A DNA stretch of 64,000 bases from Enterococcus sp. DIV2402 (GCF_017426705.2 NZ_CP147251.1:879501-943500), one strand, 5' to 3'; shown: positions 19,415 to 29,523, counted from the stretch's first letter. The notes: generated by a model from the sequence alone, not told the origin. Made by a program: numbers and translations.

Positions 19415-19476
19415 TTGACTTACTAAAATTAATATGATATATTCTTGATTGAAATCGATATCAGAAAACGCTGTCA
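19415..19476 (+). promoter_or_regulatory. Promoter, operator and cre site of the third LacI-family gene
   Basis: TTGACT (19415-19420) and TATATT (19438-19443) are spaced 17 bp apart. TTGAAATCGATATCAG (19449-19464) is an imperfect palindrome with a central CG, related to the better operator at 20510-20525. AGAAAACGCTGTCA (19463-19476) matches 10 of 11 fixed cre positions, the best cre in the window, and overlaps the operator edge. Confidence 0.75.
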
Positions 19477-19490
19477 TAAGGAGGGAGAGA

Positions 19491-20483
19491 ATGGCAAATA
19501 TTTCAGATGTAGCAAAACTTGCTGGACTTTCTGTGTCAACAGTGTCGCGAGTGATTAATAATCAACGTTACGTTACAGAAGAAAAAAAACAAGCAGTGCT
19601 CAAAGCAATGGAAGAATTGAACTATCAACCTAGTGTAGCGGCGAGACAGTTACGAGGAAGACAATCTAAAATTTTAGGAATCATTGTTCCTCGCATTACG
19701 AATCCTTTTTTCTCCTATCTTGTTGATGAAATTCAAAAACAAGCATATGAAAGAGATTTTCAGATTATGATTTTTCAAAGTGATGAGAGTAAAGAAAAAG
19801 AAATTACGTTTTTAAATCTCATGCAACAAAAACAAATTGATGGTGTCATCATGTGTGCAGTAGAGAATGACGAGGAGAAAATTTCTTCCTACTTAGAATA
19901 TGGGCCTATCATTTTATGTAACGAAAAGTTCATTTCAGGTAAGTTACCCACGATTAGCTTGGATCAAGAATATGGTGCGTATATCGGTGCTAAATATTTA
20001 ATTGAAAAAGGCTATACAAAAATTGCTTATTGTACAGGTGGTTATTTTGATGGTGATGGTAAAGGAAATGAACGCGATAAAGGATTTCAAAGAGCATTAA
20101 CAGAGTGTGATCTTGAATTTTCAAGAGAATGGTTATTTACAAATCAACATACGATTGAAGATGGGAAAAAACTTGCACATACTTACCAAGAATTAAAACA
20201 ACGCCCAGATGCTATCTTTACGGGAAGTGATGAGATTGCTGCCGGATTTATTTCTGAGGCGAATCGATTAGGGATTAATGTTCCACAAGATGTGGCGGTA
20301 TTAGGTTTTGATAATCAACTCATCGCAGAATTAACAACCCCAGCTATAACGACTGTTCATCAACCAACGGAAGAGCTTGGGAAACAAACCATTAACTTAA
20401 TGTTCAATATTTTAGAGAATAAATCTTATAAAATTGAGGATGAGAAGTTAAATATGCATATAGTCATTAGGGAATCTGCATAA
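19491..20483 (+). CDS. LacI-family regulator of the sucrose/oligosaccharide ABC operon
   Basis: A 330-residue LacI-family repressor with helix-turn-helix ISDVAKLAGLSVSTVSRVIN and sensor-domain segments RITNPFFSYLVDEI and KIAYCTGG. Upstream in-frame codons exist, but AAGGAGG before the ATG at 19491 sets the start and the usual N-terminus. It is clearly paralogous to the regulator at 28400, sharing RITNPFFSYLVD and KIAYCTGG. Its probable operators are CTGATAACGATATCAG at 20510 and the site in its own promoter. It precedes importer 4, GH13, sucrose phosphorylase and GH32, so a sucrose-type inducer is likely. Confidence 0.88.
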   Translation: MANISDVAKLAGLSVSTVSRVINNQRYVTEEKKQAVLKAMEELNYQPSVAARQLRGRQSKILGIIVPRITNPFFSYLVDEIQKQAYERDFQIMIFQSDESKEKEITFLNLMQQKQIDGVIMCAVENDEEKISSYLEYGPIILCNEKFISGKLPTISLDQEYGAYIGAKYLIEKGYTKIAYCTGGYFDGDGKGNERDKGFQRALTECDLEFSREWLFTNQHTIEDGKKLAHTYQELKQRPDAIFTGSDEIAAGFISEANRLGINVPQDVAVLGFDNQLIAELTTPAITTVHQPTEELGKQTINLMFNILENKSYKIEDEKLNMHIVIRESA

Positions 20484-20509
20484 ATAGTGCAGTTTTTCTT
20501 ATAAATAAT

Positions 20510-20525
20510 CTGATAACGATATCAG
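20510..20525. promoter_or_regulatory. Palindromic operator before importer 4
   Basis: CTGATAACGATATCAG is a 16-bp near-perfect palindrome with a central CG and one mismatched position per arm. It lies in the 59-bp gap between the LacI gene and the binding-protein gene, just after a possible TATAAA -10 box (20500-20505), so it could repress a second promoter. Confidence 0.7.
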
Positions 20526-20542
20526 AAATGGAGGAAACAGTA

Positions 20543-21850
20543 ATGAAGAAAAGAACTTTAGGTTTAGGGCTAGTCACATTGTTAGCATCAACAGTTTTTA
20601 TTGCAGGTTGTGGTTCAAATGGTGATAAAGGTAGTTCTGCAGATAAAGCAGAAATCAGCTTGCTAATTGGTAAAGAGGAAATTGCAACGGAATTGGATGA
20701 AACAATTGCTAAATATAATAGTTCTCAAGATAAATATGAAGTGAAAGTTTTACCTTTAGCAGGACAAAATATTAATGAAAAATTGACTTCTTTATATGCT
20801 GCCAAAAATGCTCCAGTCATGATGAATATGGGGGTTGCTTCAGATTTGGCTTTATGGGAAGACAAATTATTAGACTTATCTGATTTGCCTTTGGTAGAAA
20901 ATATCGAACAAACTTATTTAGATTCAGGAATTGTTAATGGAAAACAATTAGGTATTCCAACAACAATCGAAGCATTTGGTTTCTTATACAATAAAGAAGT
21001 ACTAGATGAAGCTGTCGGTGGCGATTTTGATCAAAATTCTATTCAATCAAGAAGTGATTTAGAAGATTTAATCAAGAAAATTGAAGCGTTAGATGGGAAA
21101 GTTGCTTTAGAAATTTCACCAATGGATTGGTCATTAGGTGCCCATTTTTCTAATATAATGTTTACGAATCAATCAGATACAACTGAAGGCAGACATCAAT
21201 TTATGACAGATATGCAAGATGGAAAAGTTGATTTAGCTAAAAACGAAGTCTACAACAATTGGGTAGATACATTTGATTTGATGAAAGAACACAATGCCGC
21301 TAAGAAATCAGCATTGTCTGCGGACTATGATTCAGCAACACTAGGATTAGCTAATGGTGATATCGGTCTTTGGTTCATGGGAAATTGGGCAATGCCTCAA
21401 TTATTAGAAGCAAATCCTGATGCAACTTATGGTATTTTACCTGTGCCAATTTCAGATGAAGAAGGCGCTTATGGGAATACCCAAATCTCAATTGGCGTTC
21501 CTCAAACGTGGGCAATCGATGCGTCACAATCAACGGAAGAACAGCAAGCAGGTGCAAAAGACTTTTTAAATTGGATGTATGAAGATGAAGAAGGTCAAGA
21601 TTACTATGTGAACAAGTTAGGCTTTATTCCAATTAATAGCAGTAACAAAGTAGAGCCTAAAGATTCATTGTCGCAATCAGTATTAGGGTACCTACAAGAA
21701 GATCGTGGATTAGAATGGATGAATGCTTATTATCCACCGACCGCTTTCCCATCAATGGGTGCGTCTATTCAAAAATATTTGGGCGGCGAAATTGACCGTG
21801 ATGGTTTGACAGAAGAAATTGTCAATTATTGGAAAAATGATTCAAAATAA
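20543..21850 (+). CDS. sugar ABC transporter substrate-binding lipoprotein (importer 4, MsmE-like)
   Basis: A 435-residue family-1 solute-binding protein with signal peptide and lipobox FIAGC. The segments IPTTIEAFGFLYNKEVLDE and IGLWFMGNWAMPQLLEANPD are typical of MsmE-type oligosaccharide binders. GGAGG before the ATG at 20543 favours this start over the in-frame ATG at 20528. The operon content (GH13, sucrose phosphorylase, GH32) resembles the fructo-oligosaccharide msm loci of lactobacilli, so sucrose, kestose or related glucosyl-fructosides are plausible ligands. Confidence 0.9.
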   Translation: MKKRTLGLGLVTLLASTVFIAGCGSNGDKGSSADKAEISLLIGKEEIATELDETIAKYNSSQDKYEVKVLPLAGQNINEKLTSLYAAKNAPVMMNMGVASDLALWEDKLLDLSDLPLVENIEQTYLDSGIVNGKQLGIPTTIEAFGFLYNKEVLDEAVGGDFDQNSIQSRSDLEDLIKKIEALDGKVALEISPMDWSLGAHFSNIMFTNQSDTTEGRHQFMTDMQDGKVDLAKNEVYNNWVDTFDLMKEHNAAKKSALSADYDSATLGLANGDIGLWFMGNWAMPQLLEANPDATYGILPVPISDEEGAYGNTQISIGVPQTWAIDASQSTEEQQAGAKDFLNWMYEDEEGQDYYVNKLGFIPINSSNKVEPKDSLSQSVLGYLQEDRGLEWMNAYYPPTAFPSMGASIQKYLGGEIDRDGLTEEIVNYWKNDSK

Positions 21851-21866
21851 GCATGTATTGAAAAGA

Positions 21867-21896
21867 AAATAAGCGCTGGATTCAGCGCTTATTTTT
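21867..21896 (+). terminator. Attenuator-like stem-loop between binding protein and permease
   Basis: A 12-bp perfect stem (21867-21878 with 21883-21894) with a GATT loop ends in a short T-run. It looks like a leaky intrinsic terminator inside the operon, so permease and enzyme genes would be expressed below the binding protein. Confidence 0.65.
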
Positions 21897-21915
21897 ATCA
21901 AAAGGGGGAAAAAAG

Positions 21916-22800
21916 ATGTACGACAATCAAAGCTTGCTCGAAAAGCTAAAAAGATTTGGAATTTTTGCAGCAATACCTGTCTTCGTATTTATCACCGTAG
22001 TAGCTATTCCATTTTTATTAGGTATTTATATGACGGTTACGAATTCTACAGGTACAAATATTTCAACTGAATTTGTAGGGTTAAAAAATTACATTGACGC
22101 TTTTAACGATAAAGTTTTTTGGAACTCATTAATTTTGACATTTAAGTATACATTTTGGGCATTATTATTAACAAATGTAATTGCGTTTGCTTTAGCATTA
22201 TTAGTTACTAGTGGATTCAAAGGACAAAACTTCTTCAGAATGGGTTTCTTTACACCTAATTTGATTGGTGGAGTTATTTTAGGATTTATTTGGCAATTTA
22301 TTTTCACTCGTATTTTAGTTTATATCGGTGATGGCGTGGGCTCAGAATTATTAGCAAATTCATGGTTAGCGGATCCTAAAATGGCGTTATGGGCGTTAGT
22401 CCTTGTAGGGGTATGGCAAAATTCAGGTTATATGATGCTGCTTTATATAGCGGGGTTAACTGGAATTCCAGAATCATTAACTGAAGCGGCTTCTTTAGAT
22501 GGAGCAAATAATTGGCAAATTCTACGAAAAATAAAAATTCCAATGATGTTACCAGCATTTACAACAAGTATTTTTTTAACATTACAAAGAAGTTTTATGG
22601 TCTACGATACAAACCTTTCTTTAACAAAAGGTGGCCCATATCGTTCGACAGAAATGATTTCTATGCATGTATACAATGAGGCTTTTCTATACCAAAACTA
22701 TGGTACGGGACAAGCAAAAGCAATTATCTTATTTTTAATTGTTGCAGCAATTGCGTTAACGCAAGTTGGAATCATGAAGAGAAAAGAGGTTGAAGCTTAA
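21916..22800 (+). CDS. sugar ABC transporter permease, MsmF/MalF type (importer 4)
   Basis: A 294-residue membrane protein with about six hydrophobic segments and EAASLDGAN near residue 190. A GGGGG-type ribosome binding site precedes the ATG. The stop overlaps the next start by one base (TAATG), indicating coupling with the MalG-type partner. Confidence 0.9.
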   Translation: MYDNQSLLEKLKRFGIFAAIPVFVFITVVAIPFLLGIYMTVTNSTGTNISTEFVGLKNYIDAFNDKVFWNSLILTFKYTFWALLLTNVIAFALALLVTSGFKGQNFFRMGFFTPNLIGGVILGFIWQFIFTRILVYIGDGVGSELLANSWLADPKMALWALVLVGVWQNSGYMMLLYIAGLTGIPESLTEAASLDGANNWQILRKIKIPMMLPAFTTSIFLTLQRSFMVYDTNLSLTKGGPYRSTEMISMHVYNEAFLYQNYGTGQAKAIILFLIVAAIALTQVGIMKRKEVEA

Positions 22801-23633
22801 TGGGATTAAAAGTACAAAAAAATATAACTAAAATTACAACATTTGTTTTATGTGCTTTGATGTTTGTGTTATATGCCTTTCCTTTTTTATTGGTATTAAT
22901 TAATTCATTTAAAACAAGAATTGAGGTTGTAGAAAATCCAGTTGCTTTACCTAAAACTTGGAGTTTTGATAACTTTATTGAAGCCTATAAAACGATGAAT
23001 TTTGGAAGTGCTTTGATTAACTCATTACTTGTTACAACTATATCTGTCACTGTAATTATTTTGTGTTCATCAATGCTGGCGTATTATTTAGTAAGAACGA
23101 ATTCAAAATTAAGTAAAGTTATTTTCATGTCATTAGTTGCTTCGATGATTATTCCTTTTCAGTCTTTGATGATTCCATTTGTTACTATTTTTGGGAATAT
23201 TGGTCTATTAAATAGTCGAGGAATGCTGATTTATTTCTATTTAGGATTTGGAATTAGTATGGCAACGTTTATGTATCATGGTTTCATTAAAAGCATTCCT
23301 ATTGAATTGGAAGAAGCCGCTATTATTGATGGAGCAAGTCAAATACAAGTCTTTTTTAAAGTTGTGTTTCCTATGTTGTCTCCAACGACAGCTACAATTG
23401 CCATTTTAGATGTGTTGTGGGTATGGAATGATTTTCTCTTACCATCGTTAGTTCTGGTAAATGATGATGTCCGAACATTACCATTATCAACGTTTTATTT
23501 CTTTGGTAAATATACAGCAAATTACAGCGTTGCCATGGCAGCTTTAGTATTGGTATTGCTCCCAATTTTAATTTTCTATTTTATTATGCAAAAGAAAATT
23601 ATTGCTGGCGTAGCAGATGGCGCAATTAAATAA
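22800..23633 (+). CDS. sugar ABC transporter permease, MsmG/MalG type (importer 4)
   Basis: A 277-residue permease with about six membrane segments, EAAIIDGAS near residue 172, and the C-terminal tail IAGVADGAIK. It starts within the previous stop codon and is followed 19 bp later by the GH13 gene. The ATPase subunit (MsmK) found at this point in streptococcal and lactobacillar msm operons is missing. Confidence 0.9.
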   Translation: MGLKVQKNITKITTFVLCALMFVLYAFPFLLVLINSFKTRIEVVENPVALPKTWSFDNFIEAYKTMNFGSALINSLLVTTISVTVIILCSSMLAYYLVRTNSKLSKVIFMSLVASMIIPFQSLMIPFVTIFGNIGLLNSRGMLIYFYLGFGISMATFMYHGFIKSIPIELEEAAIIDGASQIQVFFKVVFPMLSPTTATIAILDVLWVWNDFLLPSLVLVNDDVRTLPLSTFYFFGKYTANYSVAMAALVLVLLPILIFYFIMQKKIIAGVADGAIK

Positions 23634-23652
23634 TTGAATAGGTGGATGGAAG

Positions 23653-25344
23653 ATGGCAAATAGTTGGTGGAAAGAATCAGTAGTATATCAAATTTATCCC
23701 AAAAGCTTTCAAGATAGCAATAATGATGGGATTGGGGATATCAAAGGAATTATTAGTCGATTAGACTATATCAAAAAGTTAGGAACAGATGTCATTTGGA
23801 TTTGTCCGGTATATAAATCACCCATGGATGATGGTGGTTATGATATTTCAGACTATTTCCAAATTGATGAAATGTTTGGAACAAATGAAGATTTAGATGA
23901 ACTACTAGAAAAAGCAAAACAGCTAGATATTAAAGTACTTATGGATTTAGTAGTTAATCACACATCGGATGAGCATGTATGGTTTCAAGAAGCTTTGCAT
24001 AATCCAGCTAGCAAATATAGAGATTATTATATTTTCAAAGAAGGAATAGATGGGAACCCTCCGAACAATTGGCGTTCTTATTTTGGCGGATCTGCTTGGG
24101 AACCAGTTCCAAACGAAGAAAATATGTTTTATTTACACGCATTTACTAAAAAGCAGCCTGATTTGAATTGGGAAAATGAAGAAGTACGTGAAGAAATCTA
24201 TGCAATGATTAACTATTGGTTAGATAAAGGACTAGGCGGATTTAGAATCGATGCGATATTAAACATCAAAAAAAGACTAGAGTATGGCATCTTTGAATCT
24301 GATGGAGAAGATGGGTTAGCCTTCATTGGGCACTGGATTCTTAATCAACCAGGCATTGAAGTGTGGTTAAAAGAGATGAGAGAGCGGACATTTAAACCAC
24401 ATAATAGTATGACGGTAGCAGAAGCCGATGTTCCTAATGAACGTTTAGATGAATATATTGGCGAAGATGGCTATTATTCGATGGTTTTTGATTTTAGTTA
24501 TACAGATATTGATGTACCTGAAACTGGTGAATGGTTTAAAGATAGCCAATGGACATGGACGGATATGCGTACCAATATTTTTACGAATCAATTAGTTACG
24601 CAAGATAAAGGTTGGGGCGCTTTATATTTAGAAAACCACGATCAACCACGTTCAATTAATAAATATATTCCAGAAGAATGGATCAATGATTATAGTAAAA
24701 AAATGTTGGCGACGCTTTTTATGTTATTAAGAGGTACCCCTTTTATTTATCAAGGACAAGAACTAGGGATGACCAACATAGAAATGGCATCATTAGAAGA
24801 TTTTGATGATGTAGCTACACATTCTCAATATAAACGTGCATTAGAATATGGATTGGCACCAGAGCAAGCATTGAAAGCTGTCAATAAACGAAGTCGAGAT
24901 AATTCTCGAACCCCTATGCAATGGAATACGCAAAAAAATGCCGGATTCTCAACTTCTGATAATGTATGGTTAAAAGTAAATCCTAATTATCCAGAACTCA
25001 ATGCAGAAGCTCAGCTAACCAATCAACAGTCGGTATTCAATTATTATCGTCAATTAATTGAATTAAGGAAAAATAGTGTATACAATGACGTGCTAATCTA
25101 CGGACAGTTTCTACCAGTGAAAGATAAAAATGAACATATTTTGCTTTATGAACGACAATTAGAAGATAAAATCGTATTAGTTATCTTAAACGTTACAGCA
25201 ACGGAACAAGAATATTATGTAGATGAACAGTACCAACAAGTATTAATCAATAATTATGAAGATATTTTATTAGATCAAAGTCGAAAATTGCGTTTACGAC
25301 CGTTTGAAAGTATTGTATTAGCTAATTATGGAGGACAATTATGA
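23653..25344 (+). CDS. GH13 alpha-glucosidase (oligo-1,6-glucosidase/DexB-like subfamily)
   Basis: A 563-residue cytoplasmic GH13 protein with the usual beginning [19 protein letters not shown]. Catalytic residues are Asp200 (GFRIDAI), Glu257 (VAEADV) and Asp330 (LENHDQPR). The overall layout fits GH13 subfamily 31. The residue after the nucleophile is Ala, whereas many isomaltases have Val there, so alpha-1,6 specificity should not be assumed. Its stop overlaps the start of the sucrose phosphorylase gene by 4 bp. In the msm locus of Streptococcus mutans a related enzyme, DexB, trims imported glucans. It is paralogous to the enzyme at 29524. Confidence 0.88.
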   Translation: MANSWWKESVVYQIYPKSFQDSNNDGIGDIKGIISRLDYIKKLGTDVIWICPVYKSPMDDGGYDISDYFQIDEMFGTNEDLDELLEKAKQLDIKVLMDLVVNHTSDEHVWFQEALHNPASKYRDYYIFKEGIDGNPPNNWRSYFGGSAWEPVPNEENMFYLHAFTKKQPDLNWENEEVREEIYAMINYWLDKGLGGFRIDAILNIKKRLEYGIFESDGEDGLAFIGHWILNQPGIEVWLKEMRERTFKPHNSMTVAEADVPNERLDEYIGEDGYYSMVFDFSYTDIDVPETGEWFKDSQWTWTDMRTNIFTNQLVTQDKGWGALYLENHDQPRSINKYIPEEWINDYSKKMLATLFMLLRGTPFIYQGQELGMTNIEMASLEDFDDVATHSQYKRALEYGLAPEQALKAVNKRSRDNSRTPMQWNTQKNAGFSTSDNVWLKVNPNYPELNAEAQLTNQQSVFNYYRQLIELRKNSVYNDVLIYGQFLPVKDKNEHILLYERQLEDKIVLVILNVTATEQEYYVDEQYQQVLINNYEDILLDQSRKLRLRPFESIVLANYGGQL

Positions 25345-26786
25345 AAATTAAAAACGAAGCAATGCTTATCACCTATGCAGATAGTTTAGGAAAAAACATG
25401 GGCGAATTAAAGCAAGTCTTAGACAAACATTTACAAGGTGTTATTGGTGGTGTCCATTTGTTACCATTTTTCCCATCGACAGGTGACCGAGGCTTTGCAC
25501 CGAGTGATTATACGACAGTTGATCCAGCTCTTGGAACATGGGAAGATGTTGAAGCATTAGGTGAAGACTATTATTTGATGTTTGATTTTATGATTAATCA
25601 CATTTCTCGTGAATCGAAATTTTTCCAAGATTTCAAAAAAAATCATGAGCAGTCACCGTACAAAGAAATGTTTATTCGTATTCATGAATTTTTCCCAGAA
25701 AATCGACCAACGCAAGAAGACATCGATTTAATCTACAAGCGTAAAGACAAAGCGCCATTTCAAACGGTAGAATTTGCAGATGGTACGAAAGAAGAAGTCT
25801 GGAATACCTTTGGCGAAGAACAAATTGATTTAGACGTGACCAAAGAAGTTGTAAAAGAATTTATTCGAGAAACTATCAAAGATATGGCAAGTCATGGCTG
25901 TTCTTTAATTCGATTAGATGCTTTTGCTTATGCGATTAAAAAATTAGATACCAATGATTTCTTCGTGGAACCAGATATTTGGGAACTTTTAGACGAAGTA
26001 CGTCAAGAAGCAGCGAAATATGACGTCGAATTATTACCAGAAATCCATGAGCATTATTCCATTCAAATGAAAATTGCCAATCATGATTATTATATCTATG
26101 ACTTTGCCTTGCCAATGGTGACTTTGTATTCACTTTATAGTGGAAAATCAGAACGCTTAGCCCATTGGTTGAAAATGAGTCCGATGAAGCAGTTTACGAC
26201 ATTGGATACGCATGATGGAATTGGTGTTGTGGACGCTCGTGATTTATTAACAGATGAAGAATTGGATTACACCTCTGAGGAATTGTATAAAGTCGGGGCG
26301 AATGTGAAGAAGGTCTATTCAAGTGCCAATTACAATAATTTAGATATTTATCAAATTAACAGCACCTATTATAGTGCATTAGGCGATAATGACCGTAGCT
26401 ATCTTTTAGCACGTGCGATTCAAGTATTTGCGCCAGGAATTCCACAAATTTATTACGTTGGTTTATTAGCAGGCAAAAATGATATTGAACTGTTGGAAGC
26501 AACGAAAGAAGGGCGTAATATTAATCGTCATTACTATGATTTAGCCGAAATTGAAGAAGAAGTGCAACGTCCAGTGATTCAACAATTATTTGCTCTTTTG
26601 AAATTTAGAAATGAATCTCCGGCGTTTGATTTGGATGGAACGATTGAAGTAGCAACACCATCAGAATCAGAAATAGTGATTACACGTAAAAATAAAAACG
26701 GTCGTGATAGTGCAACATTAACGGCTAACTTGGATACGAAAGAATTTATCATTGAGTCTAAAAATATAAAAATTTTGAAACAATAA
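25341..26786 (+). CDS. gtfA: sucrose phosphorylase (GtfA)
   Basis: A 481-residue GH13 subfamily 18 enzyme of normal GtfA length. [19 protein letters not shown] near residues 32-50 is characteristic of sucrose phosphorylases. Asp193 ([10 protein letters not shown]) is the predicted nucleophile and Glu234 (LLPEIHEHY) the acid/base; LDTHDGIG supplies the third acidic residue. It converts sucrose and phosphate to glucose-1-phosphate and fructose in the cytoplasm, saving ATP. It overlaps the GH13 gene by 4 bp, and its AGGAGG-like site lies inside that gene. A related specificity, such as sucrose-6-phosphate phosphorylase, is possible but less likely beside an ABC importer. Confidence 0.9.
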   Translation: MKIKNEAMLITYADSLGKNMGELKQVLDKHLQGVIGGVHLLPFFPSTGDRGFAPSDYTTVDPALGTWEDVEALGEDYYLMFDFMINHISRESKFFQDFKKNHEQSPYKEMFIRIHEFFPENRPTQEDIDLIYKRKDKAPFQTVEFADGTKEEVWNTFGEEQIDLDVTKEVVKEFIRETIKDMASHGCSLIRLDAFAYAIKKLDTNDFFVEPDIWELLDEVRQEAAKYDVELLPEIHEHYSIQMKIANHDYYIYDFALPMVTLYSLYSGKSERLAHWLKMSPMKQFTTLDTHDGIGVVDARDLLTDEELDYTSEELYKVGANVKKVYSSANYNNLDIYQINSTYYSALGDNDRSYLLARAIQVFAPGIPQIYYVGLLAGKNDIELLEATKEGRNINRHYYDLAEIEEEVQRPVIQQLFALLKFRNESPAFDLDGTIEVATPSESEIVITRKNKNGRDSATLTANLDTKEFIIESKNIKILKQ

Positions 26787-26808
26787 ATAATAGAAATCGT
26801 GAACTAAA

Positions 26809-26852
26809 TAGAACAATTTGCTATTTATTTGCATAGATAGCAAGTTGTTCTA
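26809..26852 (+). promoter_or_regulatory. Long stem-loop between gtfA and the GH32 gene
   Basis: A 16-bp stem with one U-G pair (26809-26824 with 26837-26852) closes a 12-nt loop. Only a weak T-run (AATTTT) follows, so it may be a partial terminator or an mRNA stabiliser that separates GH32 expression from the upstream genes. No new promoter is obvious after it. Confidence 0.6.
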
Positions 26853-26879
26853 ATTTTGGATTTAGCAGAAAGGATTTAT

Positions 26880-28277
26880 ATGAATTATACAGTAGAAAGA
26901 GCAAATCGATATATTAAAAATAATAAAGAAAAAGTAAATCCTCAATTTCGTCAAAAAATCCATGCACAACCACCAATTGGTTGGATGAATGATCCGAATG
27001 GGTTTATTGCAATTAATGATAAACTACATTTATTTTATCAATTTTATCCATATGATAGTGTTTGGGGACCCATGCATTGGGGACACATGACAAGTACAGA
27101 TGGTCTAACTTGGCAAGATCAACCTGTAGCTCTCGCACCAGACCATGTATTTGACGAAAAAGGCTGTTTTTCTGGTACTGCAGTACTCGTAGATAATCAA
27201 TTAATTTTAATGTATACAGGCTGTGAACAGATAAATGGCCAAGCTATTCAGCAACAATGTATTGCTACCTCGACTAACTTTAAAGATTTTGATAAAAGTA
27301 CCGAAAATCCCGTAATTTCGACTATTAATTGTCCATCATTTATTTCAGCTGTTGATTTTAGAGATCCTAAGATTATTTACAGAAAAGGCCGCTATTATGC
27401 TCTAATCGTCACGAAAACACCAGCCAGTGAAGGACAAATTGTCTTGTTTGAATCACTGGATTGTAAAGAATGGAACTTCAAATCAATTCTTTTAACTGGA
27501 AATAAAGAGTTGGGTATCATGTGGGAATGCCCTGATTTATTGACGATTGATGGTAAAGATATATTAATTCTTTCAGCAATTGAAATGCCTAGTCAAAAAG
27601 AGAAGTTTACTAACCTCTCTTCTTGTATTTATTTTGTAGGGAACATGAATTGGGAAACTGGTCAATATAGTTATGATTATTATGAGGAAATCGATGCTGG
27701 GTTGGATTTTTACGCTCCACAAATGACTATATTCAAAAATAAACCCGTATTGATTTCTTGGATGCAAATGTGGGATCGTAATATTCCAACCCATGAGTTG
27801 AATCATTTATGGGCCGGATGTATGACTAGTGTGCGGCAATTATCTATAGAGAATGGACAACTTATTCAACGACCACTCACACACTCTATCACGGATAAGC
27901 TATTTTTAAAAACGAATATGGCAGAAATTATTCCACTGAATACTCAACCGAAGTATCTGAAAATAGAATTTGTACCTGAAAATAATTTTAATATCCAATT
28001 TCAAAATAAAATTGGAGAAATACTTAGTTTAAAAAAAGAGGGAACATTTTTTACGCTTTCTCGAGAAAAAATGCAAACTACTATTTTGGGAAAAGAAAAA
28101 GACTTTCAAAATTATCGAATATATGATTCAAAAGGTATGTTAAGAGAGAACTTTGTTGAAATTATTTTAGACACATCAAGTATTGAAGTGTTTATTGGTA
28201 ATGGGCAAAAAACAATGTCTATGCGCTTTTTTCCAACGATGCCTTTATCAACTTGCCAAATAATAGAAAACGAATGA
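26880..28277 (+). CDS. GH32 sucrose-6-phosphate hydrolase / beta-fructofuranosidase
   Basis: A 465-residue GH32 enzyme without signal peptide. WMNDPNG carries the nucleophile Asp38. FRDPK gives the transition-state-stabilising Asp162, and WECP gives acid/base Glu216. A C-terminal beta-sandwich of normal size follows. It should hydrolyse sucrose, sucrose-6-phosphate or short fructo-oligosaccharides in the cytoplasm. AAAGGA before the ATG at 26880 is preferred to an upstream TTG. Beside an ABC importer and sucrose phosphorylase it most resembles the BfrA enzymes of fructo-oligosaccharide loci; a PTS-linked ScrB role is the alternative, since an EIIBC gene lies 3 kb on. Confidence 0.9.
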   Translation: MNYTVERANRYIKNNKEKVNPQFRQKIHAQPPIGWMNDPNGFIAINDKLHLFYQFYPYDSVWGPMHWGHMTSTDGLTWQDQPVALAPDHVFDEKGCFSGTAVLVDNQLILMYTGCEQINGQAIQQQCIATSTNFKDFDKSTENPVISTINCPSFISAVDFRDPKIIYRKGRYYALIVTKTPASEGQIVLFESLDCKEWNFKSILLTGNKELGIMWECPDLLTIDGKDILILSAIEMPSQKEKFTNLSSCIYFVGNMNWETGQYSYDYYEEIDAGLDFYAPQMTIFKNKPVLISWMQMWDRNIPTHELNHLWAGCMTSVRQLSIENGQLIQRPLTHSITDKLFLKTNMAEIIPLNTQPKYLKIEFVPENNFNIQFQNKIGEILSLKKEGTFFTLSREKMQTTILGKEKDFQNYRIYDSKGMLRENFVEIILDTSSIEVFIGNGQKTMSMRFFPTMPLSTCQIIENE

Positions 28278-28286
28278 ATACTTTTG

Positions 28287-28325
28287 AAATCTGTTCTATA
28301 ATTTTTTGATAGAACAGATTTTTTT
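28287..28325 (+). terminator. Terminator of the sucrose/oligosaccharide operon
   Basis: A 13-bp perfect stem (28287-28299 with 28309-28321), 9-nt loop and run of T to 28325 lie just after the GH32 gene. Confidence 0.93.
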
Positions 28326-28335
28326 GCATAACTAG

Positions 28336-28384
28336 TTGACAACGGATACATAATCTTTTATATTATATATGGAATCGATACCAC
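28336..28384 (+). promoter_or_regulatory. Promoter and operator of the fourth LacI-family gene
   Basis: TTGACA (28336-28341) and TATATT (28359-28364) are 17 bp apart. ATGGAATCGATACCAC (28369-28384) follows at the start site. It is a one- or two-mismatch version of the perfect palindrome at 29423-29438, indicating autoregulation. Confidence 0.8.
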
Positions 28385-28399
28385 AAAGGAGGAGGCAAA

Positions 28400-29398
28400 A
28401 TGGCTACGATTAAAGATGTCGCAAAACGAGCGAATTTATCTGTATCGACAGTCTCACGATACTTGAACAATCATCCATATGTTTCGGAAGAGCGTAAAAA
28501 ACGTATTAAAGAAGCAATGGAAGAGCTAAATTATACGCCAAGTTCAATTGCCACTCAACTTCGTTCAAAAAAAGGAACGATGGTTGGTATTTTAGTTTCA
28601 CGGATTACTAATCCATTTTTTTCATATTTAGTAGATGCAATCGAGAAACAAGCCAAGCAACAAGGTTATAATGTACTAATTATGCAAACGTATGATGATC
28701 AAACTGCTGAAATGAAAATGCTAGAAATGTTAAAACAACAAGTCATTACAGGTTTAATCATGTGTTCCGTTGAAGGAGACTTTAAAGTAATTGAAAGCTA
28801 TCAAGAACATGGTCCGATTGTTTTTTGTAATGAGAAAATTTCAGAAGCAAATATTCCAAGCGTGGTAACGAATCAGTCGCAAGCCACTTATGAGGCGATA
28901 CAATTTCTGATTCAAAAAGGTTATCATAAAATAGCGTATTGCACAGGTGGAACACTAACAACTAAAGGTCACGGAAAAGAAAGAACACAAGGCTTTGAAC
29001 GAGCTTTATTAGAAAATTCGTTACCATTCAAAAAAGAATGGGTATTTCAACAAGTGCATACGATTGCAGATGGTCGTAAAGTAGCGCAGCAATTAATCAC
29101 TTTGCCTAAAGAACAACGTCCAGATGCGATTTTTACCAATAGTGATGAGGTAGCAATGGGAGTATTAGAGTCTTTCAAAGATGGTGGTTATAATATACCT
29201 GAAGATATTGCGATTATGGGTTTTGATAATCAACCAGTTACTTCTTTGTTATCAGTGCCTTTAACGACAATTGAACAACCAGTCGAAGCTTTGGGTGTGG
29301 AAGCAACCAAATTATTAATTTCCCTGATTGAAGCAACAAATTATCAAATTGATCAGTCGCAATTACAATTATCATTAATTCAACGAGCATCCGTTTAA
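28400..29398 (+). CDS. LacI-family regulator of the GH13/PTS operon
   Basis: A 332-residue LacI-family repressor with helix-turn-helix IKDVAKRANLSVSTVSRYLN and a sensor domain with RITNPFFSYLVDAI, KIAYCTGG and AIMGFDNQPVTSLL. AGGAGG precedes the ATG. It is a clear paralogue of the regulator at 19491, while its putative operators (28369, 29423, 29488; core GGTATCGATACC) differ from those of that paralogue at two positions per half-site. It should repress itself and the adjacent GH13-EIIBC operon. Confidence 0.9.
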   Translation: MATIKDVAKRANLSVSTVSRYLNNHPYVSEERKKRIKEAMEELNYTPSSIATQLRSKKGTMVGILVSRITNPFFSYLVDAIEKQAKQQGYNVLIMQTYDDQTAEMKMLEMLKQQVITGLIMCSVEGDFKVIESYQEHGPIVFCNEKISEANIPSVVTNQSQATYEAIQFLIQKGYHKIAYCTGGTLTTKGHGKERTQGFERALLENSLPFKKEWVFQQVHTIADGRKVAQQLITLPKEQRPDAIFTNSDEVAMGVLESFKDGGYNIPEDIAIMGFDNQPVTSLLSVPLTTIEQPVEALGVEATKLLISLIEATNYQIDQSQLQLSLIQRASV

Positions 29399-29422
29399 AC
29401 GCGGATTCTCTTAAATCAAAAT

Positions 29423-29503
29423 ATGGTATCGATACCATCTGATGTTTAAACCAATTATTAGTGAAAATATTTTTTTGTTTTTATTATATGGTATCGATAC
29501 CAC
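29423..29503. promoter_or_regulatory. Two palindromic operators flanking the GH13/PTS promoter
   Basis: ATGGTATCGATACCAT (29423-29438) is a perfect 16-bp palindrome. ATGGTATCGATACCAC (29488-29503) is a second copy with one changed end base. The centres are 65 bp apart, about six helical turns, so looping is possible. A TATTAT -10-like box (29482-29487) sits directly before the second operator; the -35 is weak. Confidence 0.8.
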
Positions 29504-29523
29504 TAAAATTAAAGGAGAATGAA

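Noticed and set aside
29461-29523. Longer N-terminus for the GH13 enzyme at 29524
   Set aside because: The extra codons translate through the operator and -10 region and lack a ribosome binding site. AAAGGAG precedes the ATG at 29524.
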